DNA of 64,000 nucleotides from NCBI GenBank assembly GCA_006176705.1, contig QRFJ01004933.1:1-64000 (forward strand). The letters are read 5' to 3'. This DNA is from Cocos nucifera (lineage: Eukaryota; Streptophyta; Magnoliopsida; Arecales; Arecaceae). The notes under the pieces are model-generated. The model ran no database searches. It worked only from the letters and a program-made list of their open reading frames with translations, and was not told where the DNA came from. Within the stretch, counting starts at the first letter, position 1; each line of letters begins with the position of its first letter. Positions 45,783 through 57,790 of this stretch are shown here, piece after piece. A program made the translations under genes and the position numbers.

Positions 45783-48261
45783 TGTTGAAAAATGTATCCC
45801 AAAGTCAATCGTTAATCTATTGATGGTTAAGCTATATTGTATCTGTAATTGATTCATTAATAAATAAAATATATTTTTGACATTTTTCATCATAAAGTAT
45901 TTATCTTTTAACAAACTTCATTTTTATGATGAAGTCCTTAGGACTATTTAGCTTCGATAAAAAGAGAATTTATCAATTAGTCCTTAAATTTGTTCATGAT
46001 CAAATGATAGGCTGTTAATTAGGACGACGGCTTCTATCTAGTATAGGTCGCTGTATGTCATATGGACTGGTTATCCTCTTAACCACAGAATGTGGAGACA
46101 CTGGTATGACATATAGGTGAGATGTATGGATACATTATCATTGAACGTGACCAACTCTAGAATATTCTGCTATCAAGAATATCTCTGATAGGATATAGGT
46201 ATAAGTATTCCTTAGATCTGAGATCACCTCAGTGATTTGCAAGCAATTCACTATGCTTTGGTACCAGACTAACTAAATTTCTAATTTAATAATGGAAGGC
46301 TTCTGGGCACAATCAAGTACTTTAAAGTTGGTATGTGATCAAGATGGAATTGATCACTCCAAGAATTGGAGAAGAATATATCACTGTATTTCTATATAGC
46401 AAAATCTTGATCAGAGTAATCCATCAGATGGATTTGATATTTTGAAATATAATGTGAACAACCTGATCAGAGTTGATAGTTGAACTTTGAGGTATCCTAC
46501 GAGCATTTTGATTAAGAGAATGAATTATATGAAAACTATATCCGTATGGATTCTAAGGATATTATTCTATACATTCGATCTACCCGACCGTCGCATATCA
46601 TTGCTAGATGGTTACTTCGATTGGTATAGCAATCTATTTTTATGCTACCGACTTAGGTTCAAACCTATGAGGTCACACATATTAGAGCTCATAGTCTGAT
46701 CGAATGATTGATCAATGATTGAGAATTATTCTAAGGTTAAATAATCAATATGATTGATGTTTAATCTAGTGTAAGCGTTGCAGGAGGATCGATTAGCAAT
46801 TAAATTGCTAATTAACTTAATTTGATTAAGTCAGAGGATTAAAATTAAGTTTAATTAAATATAATTTAATTAGATTTAGTTTGAACTTGATTGGATCAAG
46901 TCCAATTAGCTTATTGGATAAGCCAAGTGCAAGAAAAAAACTAATTCTAGTTCAACTAAGACTTGAATCAATCCAATTTTTTAATTTGATTAAAAAATTA
47001 AATTATAATTAAATCTAATTTAATTAAATTTTTAATTGGATTAGAATCTAATTTAATTTGATTGATTTAGTTTTGATTTAATTTAGTTTGATAAATCATA
47101 TTTGATCAAGTCATAGATGGAATCCTAGTAAGACTACGATTCCATCTTGCACCATTTTAGCCCTCCACGCCCCACGTCCTATTTCTTCTCTTATTTTATG
47201 CGACAAATTCCTTTCTCCCTGATCTTCATGCATGCCCCCCCTCTCTCTCTTTCTCATATGATAATTGGGTGGAGGACCAAGTCAAAGGAGTTTGTTTTGA
47301 TTTTGGATTCTATGAGATAGAATCCCAACAAACCTAAACTCTTCCCAATAGGTGGTCCCCCTCTCTATTATTTCCTCTCTTATTCCATGTGAGAAAGGCC
47401 CTTTTTTGTGTGCCTCTTCTTGCTAGTACATGCCAAAAATATTGGAGGGGGTGCTCAAGAGTTGGGCGCCCCTTGACTTGTCCTATTTGATCTTTTCTTA
47501 TTTAGTATTTGACCTAGACCAGGACTCTTCTTTTTATATATATTTTGGATGAATTTTAGCTTGAAATTTTCATGAAATACAGACTTTTGAGAGAGCTTTG
47601 AGGTGTGTAAAAATCAAGAAGAGAGAACTTCTGGGCATGGGGATTCAATAGAGACAAAACTAGGTGTCTATGTGAGAGCAAAGAGAAGAAGAGGATCTTC
47701 TTCTAGGATTGTTGTATTCACCTTTTTCCTTCCTTTTTCTTTGGATTTTCTGAGAGTGTCTCACATCTGAAACCTCCTCTCCATCTTCTTCTCTTTGAAA
47801 GAGTCCAAATCTAAAAAAAAAGACATCTGATCGATCATCAAAGAAAGATCAGCATAATACTAGCATACTGTGCTGATTTCCTACATCAAGATTTTTGATC
47901 ATACTCGTGGGCTCATGTGGATGACTCCTAGAGGTCAGATTCATGTGCGGCTCATGACTTCATCCTCAAGTCTGGATTAGCAAGTTAGAACATCTAACTT
48001 GCTCGGGTATCAGATATAATCTATTATTCTATAGCTACATTAGATGTAGTATTATAGCATATTGATGAGATCAATATGTTAATCTTTTTTTTATATTTTT
48101 AATTTTTAATTTAATATCATGCTTTGATCATATAATAAATCTTAGATTTAGGATATTTTTATATTTATTTAAATAAATATTTAATTTATTTAAGTCTTTC
48201 ACTACATGATCTTGAAAAAATTTTAAAATCTATTCGTGAAATCCTAAATCTGGTTTCTTCA
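45783..48261 (+). repeat. 3' LTR of the 5'-truncated copia element
   Basis: It starts tgttgaaaaatgtatccc 13 bases after the pol stop and ends tggtttcttca, 2479 bp. It is the same subtype as the LTRs at 53563-56055 and 61094-63590. A TATATATAT at about 47536-47544 is a possible TATA box. The next bases, cacaa, would be one target duplication, but the left partner is lost. Confidence 0.88.
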
Positions 48262-49105
48262 CACAAACTGACCTGGATCTGGATCTGAATCAAATCCATA
48301 TTTCATGGATCGGGGCAAGGTTATGCATGGACCCAATCTGACCTGAATGATCCATTAGGTCAAGAAATTTGATTATGGATTCGATCCGATCCGATACGAT
48401 CCAATTTTCTATTGGACTGAATTTGGATCCAATATTTAGATCTAATCAAAAAATCGGATCAAATTGGGGTCATTCATGATCCAGTCCGATGCAGCCCATT
48501 TGCACCCTTAGTTCTACTAAGGATCATTAATTGAAAATTAGCCATCCAAAATCTTTATGATAGTTAAATAAAACATCTAATTAATTAATTAAATTAATAT
48601 CTAATTAATTAATTATTAAATTAAAATTAATTAATATATTAAAAGAAAAAACTTTTAGCGATTTTGCCAGCAGCCATCGCTAATACTCATCAAAATAATA
48701 GGTTCATAAGCACAGGAACGAGGGAACCAAGACTCCGATGGTAGGGGATGGGACTCCGACAGCGTAGATGGGGACTCCAACAGTGTAGATGGGGACTCCA
48801 ATAGTGCGGAGACTCCGATGGTGAAAGGCAAGATGGTGGCACAACATGGGAGAACCAAGAGAGGGGGAGAGGAGGGGGGGTCGATCGATAGCCGGTAGGG
48901 AAGATAGAAATCGAGGGCTAGTGGAGGGGGGAGGGCGTAACAAATGGGTAAAAGAGGATGGGGAGGGGTTGGTTCGGACGGTCATCGATCGGAGGCATGA
49001 TCATGGGAGAGGGGGAGGAGGCGACATGAGCATGGGGTTGTGGGTTGTTGCAGACATGAGTGCTGGAAGGAGAAGGGAGGGAAGAATGCTAGGGAGGGGA
49101 GAAGG
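48262..49105. mobile_element. CACTA transposon fragment Z
   Basis: It begins with text matching 42660-42750 and 29390-29500 (aatccatatttcatggatcg, gatccattaggtcaagaaatttga). A different small insertion follows, ending near cccatttgcaccctta (48495), then the subterminal words ttttagcgat and catcgctaatactcatc (48653-48690). From 48817 it is identical to fragment X. The LTR of element C, second copy, starts at 49106. Confidence 0.6.
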
Positions 49106-51954
49106 TGTTGGAAAATATATTCTAAAGCTAATCATCTAGGTTGTAGATGGTTAACCTAATTGTCAATATACTTAAATTATTATAATAAATAAAATTATTA
49201 TTTTGATATTTTTAATATTTTTGTGTATCTTCCTGTAATAAACTCATCCGTGATAAAGTTTTTAAGACTATTTAGACTCGATAAAGAAGGATTTATCATT
49301 TAGTCCTTAAACTTATTTGCGACCAAATGATACGTTGTTACCTAGGATGACAACATATCGAGTATAGGTTATTGTGTGCCATATGCATTGGTTGTCCTCT
49401 TAACCAATGAGTATGATGTATTGGTATGGTATGCAGGTGAAGTATAGGGATATATTTCACTGAACATGATCCAATTACATAGCTCTCTACCATCAAAAGT
49501 TACTCATAAGAGATATGGATATAAGTATCTCTTAGATCTAAGATCACCATGGTGACTTGCAAGCAACTCACTGTACTTAGATGCCAGACTAACTAAATTT
49601 TTAATTTAGTGATGAAAGGTTACTGGGTGCAGTTAAGTACTTATTTTGTCAATGCATGAGTCAAGATGGGATTGACCCCTCCAATTGTTGGCATAAATGC
49701 ATCACTGTATTTCAATTTAGCAAAATCTCGGTCGGGATGGTTCATACAATGGATGCTAAAATTTGAAATACACTATAGATGATTTTCCATGGTTGATAGT
49801 TAAATCCTAGATCATCTTTTGAGCATTGAGGTCAAAGAGATGAATTATACGATAACCATATGCCATAAGTTCGTCGATGTTTTGTTGCGACTATTCAATC
49901 TATCCAGACGTTGAGTACCATTGCTAGATGATCACATTGATTGATATAGAAAATTAGTTTCTATACTATCAGCTTAGGGTTCGAACCTATGGGATCACAC
50001 ATAATAGAAGTTCCTACATGATCTAATGGCTAATCTAGAGTCCTAATGATTTGGGACTCTATGGTCAAGAGTCCTACTGGATTGGGACTCCATGACCAGG
50101 AGTACCACTAGACTGAAACTCTAACTTTGTAGGTTTCACTAGATTAGAACTTTGAGACCTACTTGTCTAATACTCTTTGATCAAGAGTTTTACTGGTTTG
50201 AAACTTTATAATCATGAGTTCTATTCATTTGGGATACTAAGTTCAAGAGTCTAACTGGTTTGAGACTCTTCGATCGAGAGTTTCATGCTGATGGGACTCT
50301 ATTGCCCAGACACCCACTCAAATTAGAACTCTAATATTATTAGAGAATTTAATAGCAATTTGATTGCTGATTAGCTCAATTTGATTGAGTGATGAGGTTT
50401 CAATCAAATCTAATTGAATTTGATTCAATTGGATTTGACTCGATTAGGTCATGAGATGATCTAATCGCTAAAGGAGATTTGATCTTGATTTGATCAGGAC
50501 CTAGGCCTAATTAATTTTTAATTTGATTAAAATTTTATCGAATTAGGTTAAGCCTAATTTGGTTGGATTTAACTTGATCTAATTGGGTCTAAATTAATTG
50601 ATTTGGTTGAAACCAATTTGAAAGAGTCAAATAAGGTTTGAATTTAAACTCTCCCATGCACCTATCACCTTTGACTTTTCCACAACCTTTCTCCATGCAC
50701 ATTTATTTTTGCATGAGAGTTTCCCATGCTAGAAGGAGATTTGCACCTCCTCTACTTTTTTCATTTGACCTGGTCCAAGGGTTGGATTAGTTTAAATTTA
50801 AGTTGAATTTTGAATTCAACTTAAGTTGTTAGAGGTTTGAACTTTTCCCCTTATCCTTATATGCTTCCCAATCCCACTTGAGAATTCATGCAAATATTTT
50901 TTGCATTTTCTAAGTGTGGGCACATAGAAGGATAGTCCTTCTACATGTGAAGCACTCAAGGTAGGCATTGGAGAAAGGATAGGTTAGTTGCTTGAATTTT
51001 GAATTCAAGCAATTTGTTAAAACCTCTCATCCTCTTCACCTTATCTTATCCACATGCATTTCCCATCAAATTAATGACAATAAAATGTGACAAATTAAGT
51101 GGGCATGTGTGAGGACTTTGAGAGGGTTCGTGAGGAGTTTTTGAGAGAGAGAAAGAGAGAAAGGGGTGCAAGTCTAGGCATGGAAAAGTCCAAAGAGAGA
51201 GGGTGTGTCTTCCTATGCCAACTTCTATCTCTCATTACACCAGATTTTTCTTTTGACTTAGATGCCCACTTCAAATGTGATCTAAGTAAGGTTTCTATAG
51301 AAAAGAAAGTCCTCTATCAGTAAAAATTTGTTTCATAGTAAAATTCTAAACAAGAAAGGCATGAGAGCATTTTTAGGGCATCAGGATTTTTGGTGTATAA
51401 AATCCTAGAGTTGGGACTCAGGGTTCGGGTGGAGAGATTGACCGTTGTAAGTACCCGATCAACACCAAATTTGATACAATATCTCATCATCCTCTAAATT
51501 CTATTTTCTAATTTTTTGAAGTATTTGGGAAATCAGAAAGAAGGTGATCAATTGGATCGATCGAGATCAACCGTCGAAGGTCCTGACGAGGAGCTAGCAC
51601 TCCGATGGAGCTGATCAGAACCAGGAGCTCCATATGGACCATCCGTAGAGGCTGGACAAGTATGCAGTTATAGTGCAACATAGTGGACTTCCTCCTATGA
51701 ATTTGGATCATGGAGATCATCTACCCACTCAAAGGTATTGTATTTTGAATACAAGTTGATCAACGAAAATGATTTGCTGATCGATCGTATTTAAATTTTT
51801 TATAACATATTAGCATGTCTAGATCCTAAGTAGGATTTAATAATCTAATCATTGCATGTAGTAGATTAATATTTAATTAATTTTTACTTTTGTTGCTATT
51901 TAATTCAAATTTTTTTTTGAAAATGCATGCTTTAATCCTGCTCGATTTTCAACA
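49106..51954 (+). repeat. 5' LTR of element C, second copy
   Basis: This is the 2849-bp counterpart of 30604-33451, with one extra G near 50231 as the only difference noticed. TATA box at 51396-51403; minisatellite at about 50033-50309. Confidence 0.85.
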
Positions 51955-53293
51955 ATGGTATCAGAACAAGGATTACTTGACATGCTTATATACTAATTAA
52001 AAAAATTAAATGCAAGCATATATGATATATTTATATATTAATTAAAATTATTTTAATTAATAAAAAATAGTAAATTAAAAAAATTAACATGAATATGTTA
52101 GATTAGATCTAATATGTGATTCATGCTTTAATTTTATTATGGTTTATTTTTTGTTATGAAAATAGCAATAGGCTATTGTTTATGAAATGAGCTGACCCAT
52201 TTCTAAAATGAGTCAACTCATTTGGTGAACAAAAAATTAAAAATTTTTTAAAATTTAAAAAATATTTTTGAAATATCGAATCCCAATCCATTAGCTCAAA
52301 GCTTAATAAAGAAAATTAAGTGTTGTTTAGTAAGATTTAAAACTGTAAATTAAAGATCCTAAGATAAATGCATAAAACTATGGATTAAAGAATTAGATGA
52401 ATTAGGTTCATTAATTAGATTAGACCTAAGATTAGTTAAAGAATGGACTAAACTAGAGTAATTGATTAAATCTAACCAAATGTTGAATTAGATTAGATCA
52501 AGGACACTCTAAATTCAACTTCAATGGTTGTAGTTGGATGAGTCTATGTCTTTAACAAAGACCAATATGGACTTGATTCATGGCGACACGATCGAGCCTG
52601 AAATTACTAGGTTGATCAGATTGAACCTAATTAACCTGTTGATGTCTAAAATAAGTTTGGCATTTAAGACTGGTAGTTTTTAATTGGGAGCTACTCATAC
52701 TAATTCGATCTTTGACGAGTTAATGGTATATCCCTTCTATTACTCTCACTTACCTGACTGACATGGTCAATTTGGATTTGATTAGATCACTTAGTAATTC
52801 GAGCTGACCCATGTCACTAGGATTCGTTTGATTGATTTCAATCAGTAAGACTAAATTAGATGCCCATAGACCTAAATTGATCCTAATCCTAATCTATTGA
52901 CTTGGTGAAGTCAGTGGAAGGATTTGACTTGGTGAAGTCAGTAGGAGAAAATGTGTCTGTATTGTTTCTATCCTTAAATCACATGTAACCTAAATCCTCT
53001 AAATTATTAGGTCCTTAAAATGACTAAGTTATGAGGATAACCTAATCATAGACTCCCATTAAGGTGAATAGTAATGAGTCCAATTTTCTAGGTGGACATT
53101 GGAGGTGCCTTACACCTAGTGTTTATTAGGATAATGGGACTACTATCCATTATATGATGATTAGGTTGTACTCTCTTAATGATGATTAGATTAGCTTGAG
53201 CTTTTCTCAGGCCTGATTATCATTGGTTTGATGCACCAAACTCAATCATGTTAATGATTGGACCTAATCAATTTTTTTCAATGGAGGCCTTAA
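51955..53293 (+). other. Primer-binding site and leader of element C, second copy
   Basis: Counterpart of 33452-34790: TGGTATCAGAAC at about 51956, then untranslated leader including the duplicated gacttggtgaagtc unit at about 52897-52950. Confidence 0.7.
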
Positions 53294-53549
53294 CCAGATC
53301 TTTTCTCAAGTTTGCGATAGCACTAGTGCCATTGCTCAGGCGAAGAAACCAAAGGCACACCAATGGATGAAGTACATACTGCATCGCTACCACCTCATCA
53401 GAGAGATTATGGATAGAGATGACGTCGACCTTCAGAAGACCGATGGAAAGAAGAACCTGGCCGACCCCTTCATTAAAGCAATGGTGATAAAGGAGTTTGA
53501 CGAACACAAGTCGATGATGGATATTAGATACTATGCCAAGTGGTTTTAG
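53294..53549 (+). pseudogene. Element C RNase H tail, second copy
   Basis: Same sequence and same deletion junction as 34791-35046, ending IRYYAKWF with TAG. It encodes only the last part of RNase H and cannot be functional. Confidence 0.85.
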
Positions 53550-53562
53550 GATAAGTGGAAGT

Positions 53563-56055
53563 TGTTTGAAAATGTGTCCCAAAGCTAATTATCAACCTAT
53601 TGATGGTTGAGCTACTTGTAATTATAATTGATTTGTTAATAAATAAAATATTTATTTTGGCATTTTCTTCATAAGGTATACATCTTCTAATGAACTCCAT
53701 TGTTATGTTGAAGTCCTTAGGACTATTTAGTTTTGATAAAGAGAGGATTTATTGATTAATCCTTAAATCTGTTTACGACTAAATGATAGGCTGTTAATTA
53801 GGACGATAACGTCTATCGAGCATAGATCACTGTATGCCATATAGGTTGGTTGTCCTCTTAACCAAGGAGTGTAGAGACACTAATATGACATACAGGTGAG
53901 ATGTATGGGTACATCGTCATTGAACATGACCTACTTCAGAGTATTCTATTATCGAGAATGTCTCTGATGGGATATAGGAATAAGTGTCCCTTAGACCTGA
54001 GATCGCCTTAGTGACTTACAAGCAACTCAATGTGCTTTGGTACTGAACTAACTGAATTTTTAATTTAGTAACGGAAGGCTTCTAAGCATAGTCAAGTACT
54101 TATAAAGTCAAAGTGTGATTAAGATAGAATTGATCACTCTAAGAGTTAGAGAGGAATGCATCACTGTATTTTAATATACCAAAAATCTTAGCCAGGATAA
54201 TCTATAAGATAGATTTGATATTTTGAAATACAATGTGGATGACCTAATCGGGATTGATAATTAAATTTTGAGGTATCCTATGAGCATTTTGGTCGAGGGG
54301 ATGAATTATACAAAAACTATATCCACATGGATTCTAAGGATATTGTTCTACACATTTTACCTATTCAATCGTTGGATACCATTGCTAGATGGTCACTTCA
54401 ATTGGTATAAAAATTTATTTCTATACTACCGACTTAGGTTTGGATCTATGGGGTTAGATATATAAGAGACTTGATTTGATCGGATGGTTGATCAATGATT
54501 AAGAATCATTCTAGGGTTAAATAATCAATACGATTGATGTTTGACCTAGTACAAGTGTTATAGGAGGATCAATTAGCAATACAATTACTAATTGACTTAA
54601 TTTGATTAAGCTAGAGGACTAAGATTAAGTTTAATTAAATATAATTTAATTAGATTTGATTTAGGCTTGATTGGATCAGGTCCAATTTGTTTATTGGATG
54701 AGCAAATTACAAGGAAGAGCTAGTCCTAGTTCAATTAAGACTTATATCAACCCAATTTTTAATTTAATTAAAAATTAAATTAAAATTAAATCTAGTTTAA
54801 ACTAATTTAATTAAGTTATTAGTTGGACTAAAACTTAATCTAATTGAGTTAATTAAATTTTAATTTAATTTGGTCCATGGATCAAGTTAGACCAAGTCAA
54901 ACTCAGAGTCCTAGTGAGACTAGGACTCCCATCTCCATGTGCCACCTTAGCCCCAATGCCCCCCATGCCATTTCTTTTGGATTTTTTTGTGAAAAATATT
55001 CTCTCTAGAACACCACGTGTGCCCCAAGTCCCTCCCTTCTTTCTTACATGAAAATTTAAGGTGGACCAAGTCAAAGAAGGAGTTTGAGTTGATTTAAATT
55101 CTATGAGATAGAATTTTAAACAACTAAAACTCTTTTCTTATTTTTGTGCCACCCTCTCCCTATTTTTCTCTGAATTTTCATGGATTTTAGGGGAGGATTA
55201 GTGCAACATTCTCAGGTGGTTCATGAAGAAAGAAAAGGAGGGGGCGCCCAAGAGTTGGGTGCCCTAAGTCTACCCTATTTGGATACCTCTTGACTAGGTA
55301 TGTGACCTAGTCAAGGATTCCTCTATATCTCCATATATAAAATAAATTTTGATCTAATTTTTTTGTGAATTACACATCTAATAGAGGCCATTAGGGGTGT
55401 AAAAATCTAAGAGAGAAGCATAGGGCATGGGATTTTTTGAAGACATTAATCATGGTATCTTGGTGAGAGAAGAAAGAAGAAGAGGGTCTTCTTCTAGGTT
55501 TTTTTTCTTCAACTCCTATTTCTCCATCTTTGTGAGTGGTTGAGAGGTGTCACAGTATCATGTATCATCTTCCTTGACTTTTGAAAGCTGAAAAGTCTAA
55601 AAGTTGAAGAACGAAGATCCAGATCAACCGTTAAAGAAGGATCAGCACAGTAATAACATACTGTGCTAATTTCTGGGCATTAGACTTCAGATCTATGATC
55701 AAGGGCTCGTGTGGATAACTCGTAGAGACTGGATACATGTGCAGCTTAAAGCAACCATCTCAAGCCTGGATCAGCAAGTTAAGAAACTTGAGACTCAAAG
55801 GTAAGGGTGATCTGATCTCCCTACTTACATATCTAGATCAGATCTAAAGTAGTTTGCTGTTGATATGATCAACATATAGTTCTTTTAATATTTTATTTTC
55901 TGATTTAATAGTATGCCTTAATCATGTAGTAGGATCTTAGATCTAAAATTTTTTGTTATATTGTTCATGATTTAATGTGATTAATTCATCTCTTCCGCTG
56001 TAATTTTGAAAAAGTTTTAAAAGCTAATCCTAGAATCCTACATCTGGTTTCTTCA
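53563..56055 (+). repeat. LTR shared by elements C and D
   Basis: It starts tgtttgaaaatgtgtccc after the RNase H tail of element C and ends catctggtttcttca before the primer-binding site of element D, 2493 bp. It therefore acts as 3' LTR for one body and 5' LTR for the next. A TATA box, TATATAAAATA, lies at 55334-55344 on the plus strand. Confidence 0.88.
55334..55344 (+). promoter_or_regulatory. TATA box of the shared LTR
   Basis: TATATAAAATA lies about 710 bases before the LTR end. It is in the position equivalent to the TATA-like sequence of the sister LTR at about 47536, and is the likely core promoter for element D. Confidence 0.55.
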
Positions 56056-56057
56056 AT

Positions 56058-56069
56058 TAGTATCAGAGC
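56058..56069 (+). other. Primer-binding site of element D
   Basis: TAGTATCAGAGC follows the LTR end by two bases. It is the Met-type site with G to A at the second position. After it comes ataggttatt, not the ccaggtt of the longer site. Confidence 0.8.
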
Positions 56070-57790
56070 ATAGGTTATTTTATTGAATGATTTATGCTTG
56101 ATTAGATTATATTTTTAGATTAGATCTAATTTATAATCTGATAATTAAATCTAAAAATAAAATTTTAGATTGCATGCATCGTAAGTTTGTCCCATTGTAA
56201 AGTTTATCCCTTACAGTGGAGAGGTTGTTCTAGTGCGTGCGGATCTAAAATCCTAATCATAAAATTTTAGATTACATCTAAGAGATTTTATGATCTAATT
56301 AAAAGATTTTTAATCTAATTTTTATCATTATAAATATATTATATCTGATCTAAAATGATTTATGATTGATTAGAATTAAAATAGTTTCAATTTTATGAGC
56401 ATGTTTATATTAGATCTAAAGTATTTTTCATGTTTCTTATATGTACGTATTGATTATAAATCTAATATGCAATTAGTTGGTAGAACCATATTATAAAAGT
56501 CTTTTACAAACATGAAAATCATTTTTAAAATGCCAAACCCCAACCCTCAGCTCAAAATTTAACTAAGAATTAAGAATTGATTGATTAGGATCTAGGATTG
56601 TGAATTGAAGATCTTAAGACACAAATCATAATACATTGGATTAATAGGTTAGTAGAAGTTAGGTCCATTAATTGGGTTAGACCAAAGGTTAGATTAAAGA
56701 ATGGACTTAGTTAGATAATTAACTAAATCTAGTCAATAGTTGTCTTAGATTAGGTTAAGAATTCTCTAGATCAATTACAATAGTTGTAGTTGGTCAAGTC
56801 CATGTCTTTAACGAGAACCAAGATGGACTTAATTCCTAGCTATGCAGTCGAACCCAAAATTACTAGGTTGGTTAAGTTGAAACTAATGAACTAGATGATG
56901 TCTAAGGTAAGTTTGGCAGTCTGACCAGTGGTTTTAATTGGGAGTTACTCGCACTGATTCGGTCTTTGATGAGTTAATGGCATATCCTTTCCACTGATGT
57001 CACTTACCTAGCCATTCTAGTGAATTAGATTTTGATTTGATCACTTGGTGATTTTGGCTAACCCATGTCAATTAGGTAAATTAGCATGACTAATTTGGGT
57101 GCTCCTAATGCCGGTTTGAATTAGATCCTTTTTTATTTGACTTGGTGAAGTCAGTGGAAGGATCGAAGTTGGCTGGCTCATTCTCTCTATTTTTATATCA
57201 AATCAATTAAATCCTCTAAAATTATTAGGTTTCTAAAAATAAAATAGTTATGGTGATAACTAGATCATAGCCTCCCATTAAGTGGATAATAATGGATCCA
57301 TTAGTTAGATAATCATTGGAGGTCCATAGCCGTGGTACTTATCCACTAATGGAATTATCATTCATAATACGATTTCTTAGCCACATCTCTCTAAATGGTG
57401 GTTAGGTTGGCCAACCAATTAGGCTTAATCATTCATTAGTTAGATGGACCAAGTATGATCATGTTAATGGTTGGACCTAATCGAGACTTTCAATGGAGGC
57501 CCTAGCCTACTAAAAAGATACCTGGGGCAAAATTAAATTACTAAAAATTATTTAAGAAAATAATTGATTATGAACCTATCCTTAGATATACATGGGTTGA
57601 CCAACCATAGTTGGGCTTGTGTGCAGTCTATGTGGATTCCAGTACCCACTAAGAAATTAGGATAATTCTTCGAATTGAAGGTAGAGGCTACCAATTCGAA
57701 TAAAATAGTGGAAGAACCTTTTGATTAAAGTCCAAATCTTAAGAATTAATAAATTATTTGTTAATTAGATTTTTGATTCTTTTTTATTTA
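56070..57790 (+). other. Leader of element D
   Basis: About 1.7 kb without a long reading frame, homologous to the leader of element C. It includes gacttggtgaagtcagtggaagg once at about 57139. Words near its end (caatggaggccctagcc at 57491) correspond to the place where element C is deleted. Confidence 0.65.

Larger units (their letters stand above)
43261..48261 (+). mobile_element. 5'-truncated Angela-like copia element with 3' LTR
   Basis: Pol homology to element D begins at about 43258-43261 inside the integrase part, directly against CACTA sequence, so LTR, leader, gag and protease are missing. The pol remnant runs to 45769 and the 3' LTR to 48261. CACTA sequence of fragment Z follows. 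The left junction falls in a short stretch (aaccaag) that fits both neighbours, as in illegitimate recombination. Confidence 0.85.
48817..54366. repeat. Near-identical 5.5-kb block, copy 2
   Basis: It repeats 30315-35863 at a distance of 18502-18503 bp in the same orientation. The sub-features correspond: LTR 49106-51954, primer-binding site at about 51956, leader to about 53293, RNase H tail 53294-53549, second LTR from 53563. Unlike copy 1 it continues without a gap into the end of that LTR and into element D. Confidence 0.93.
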
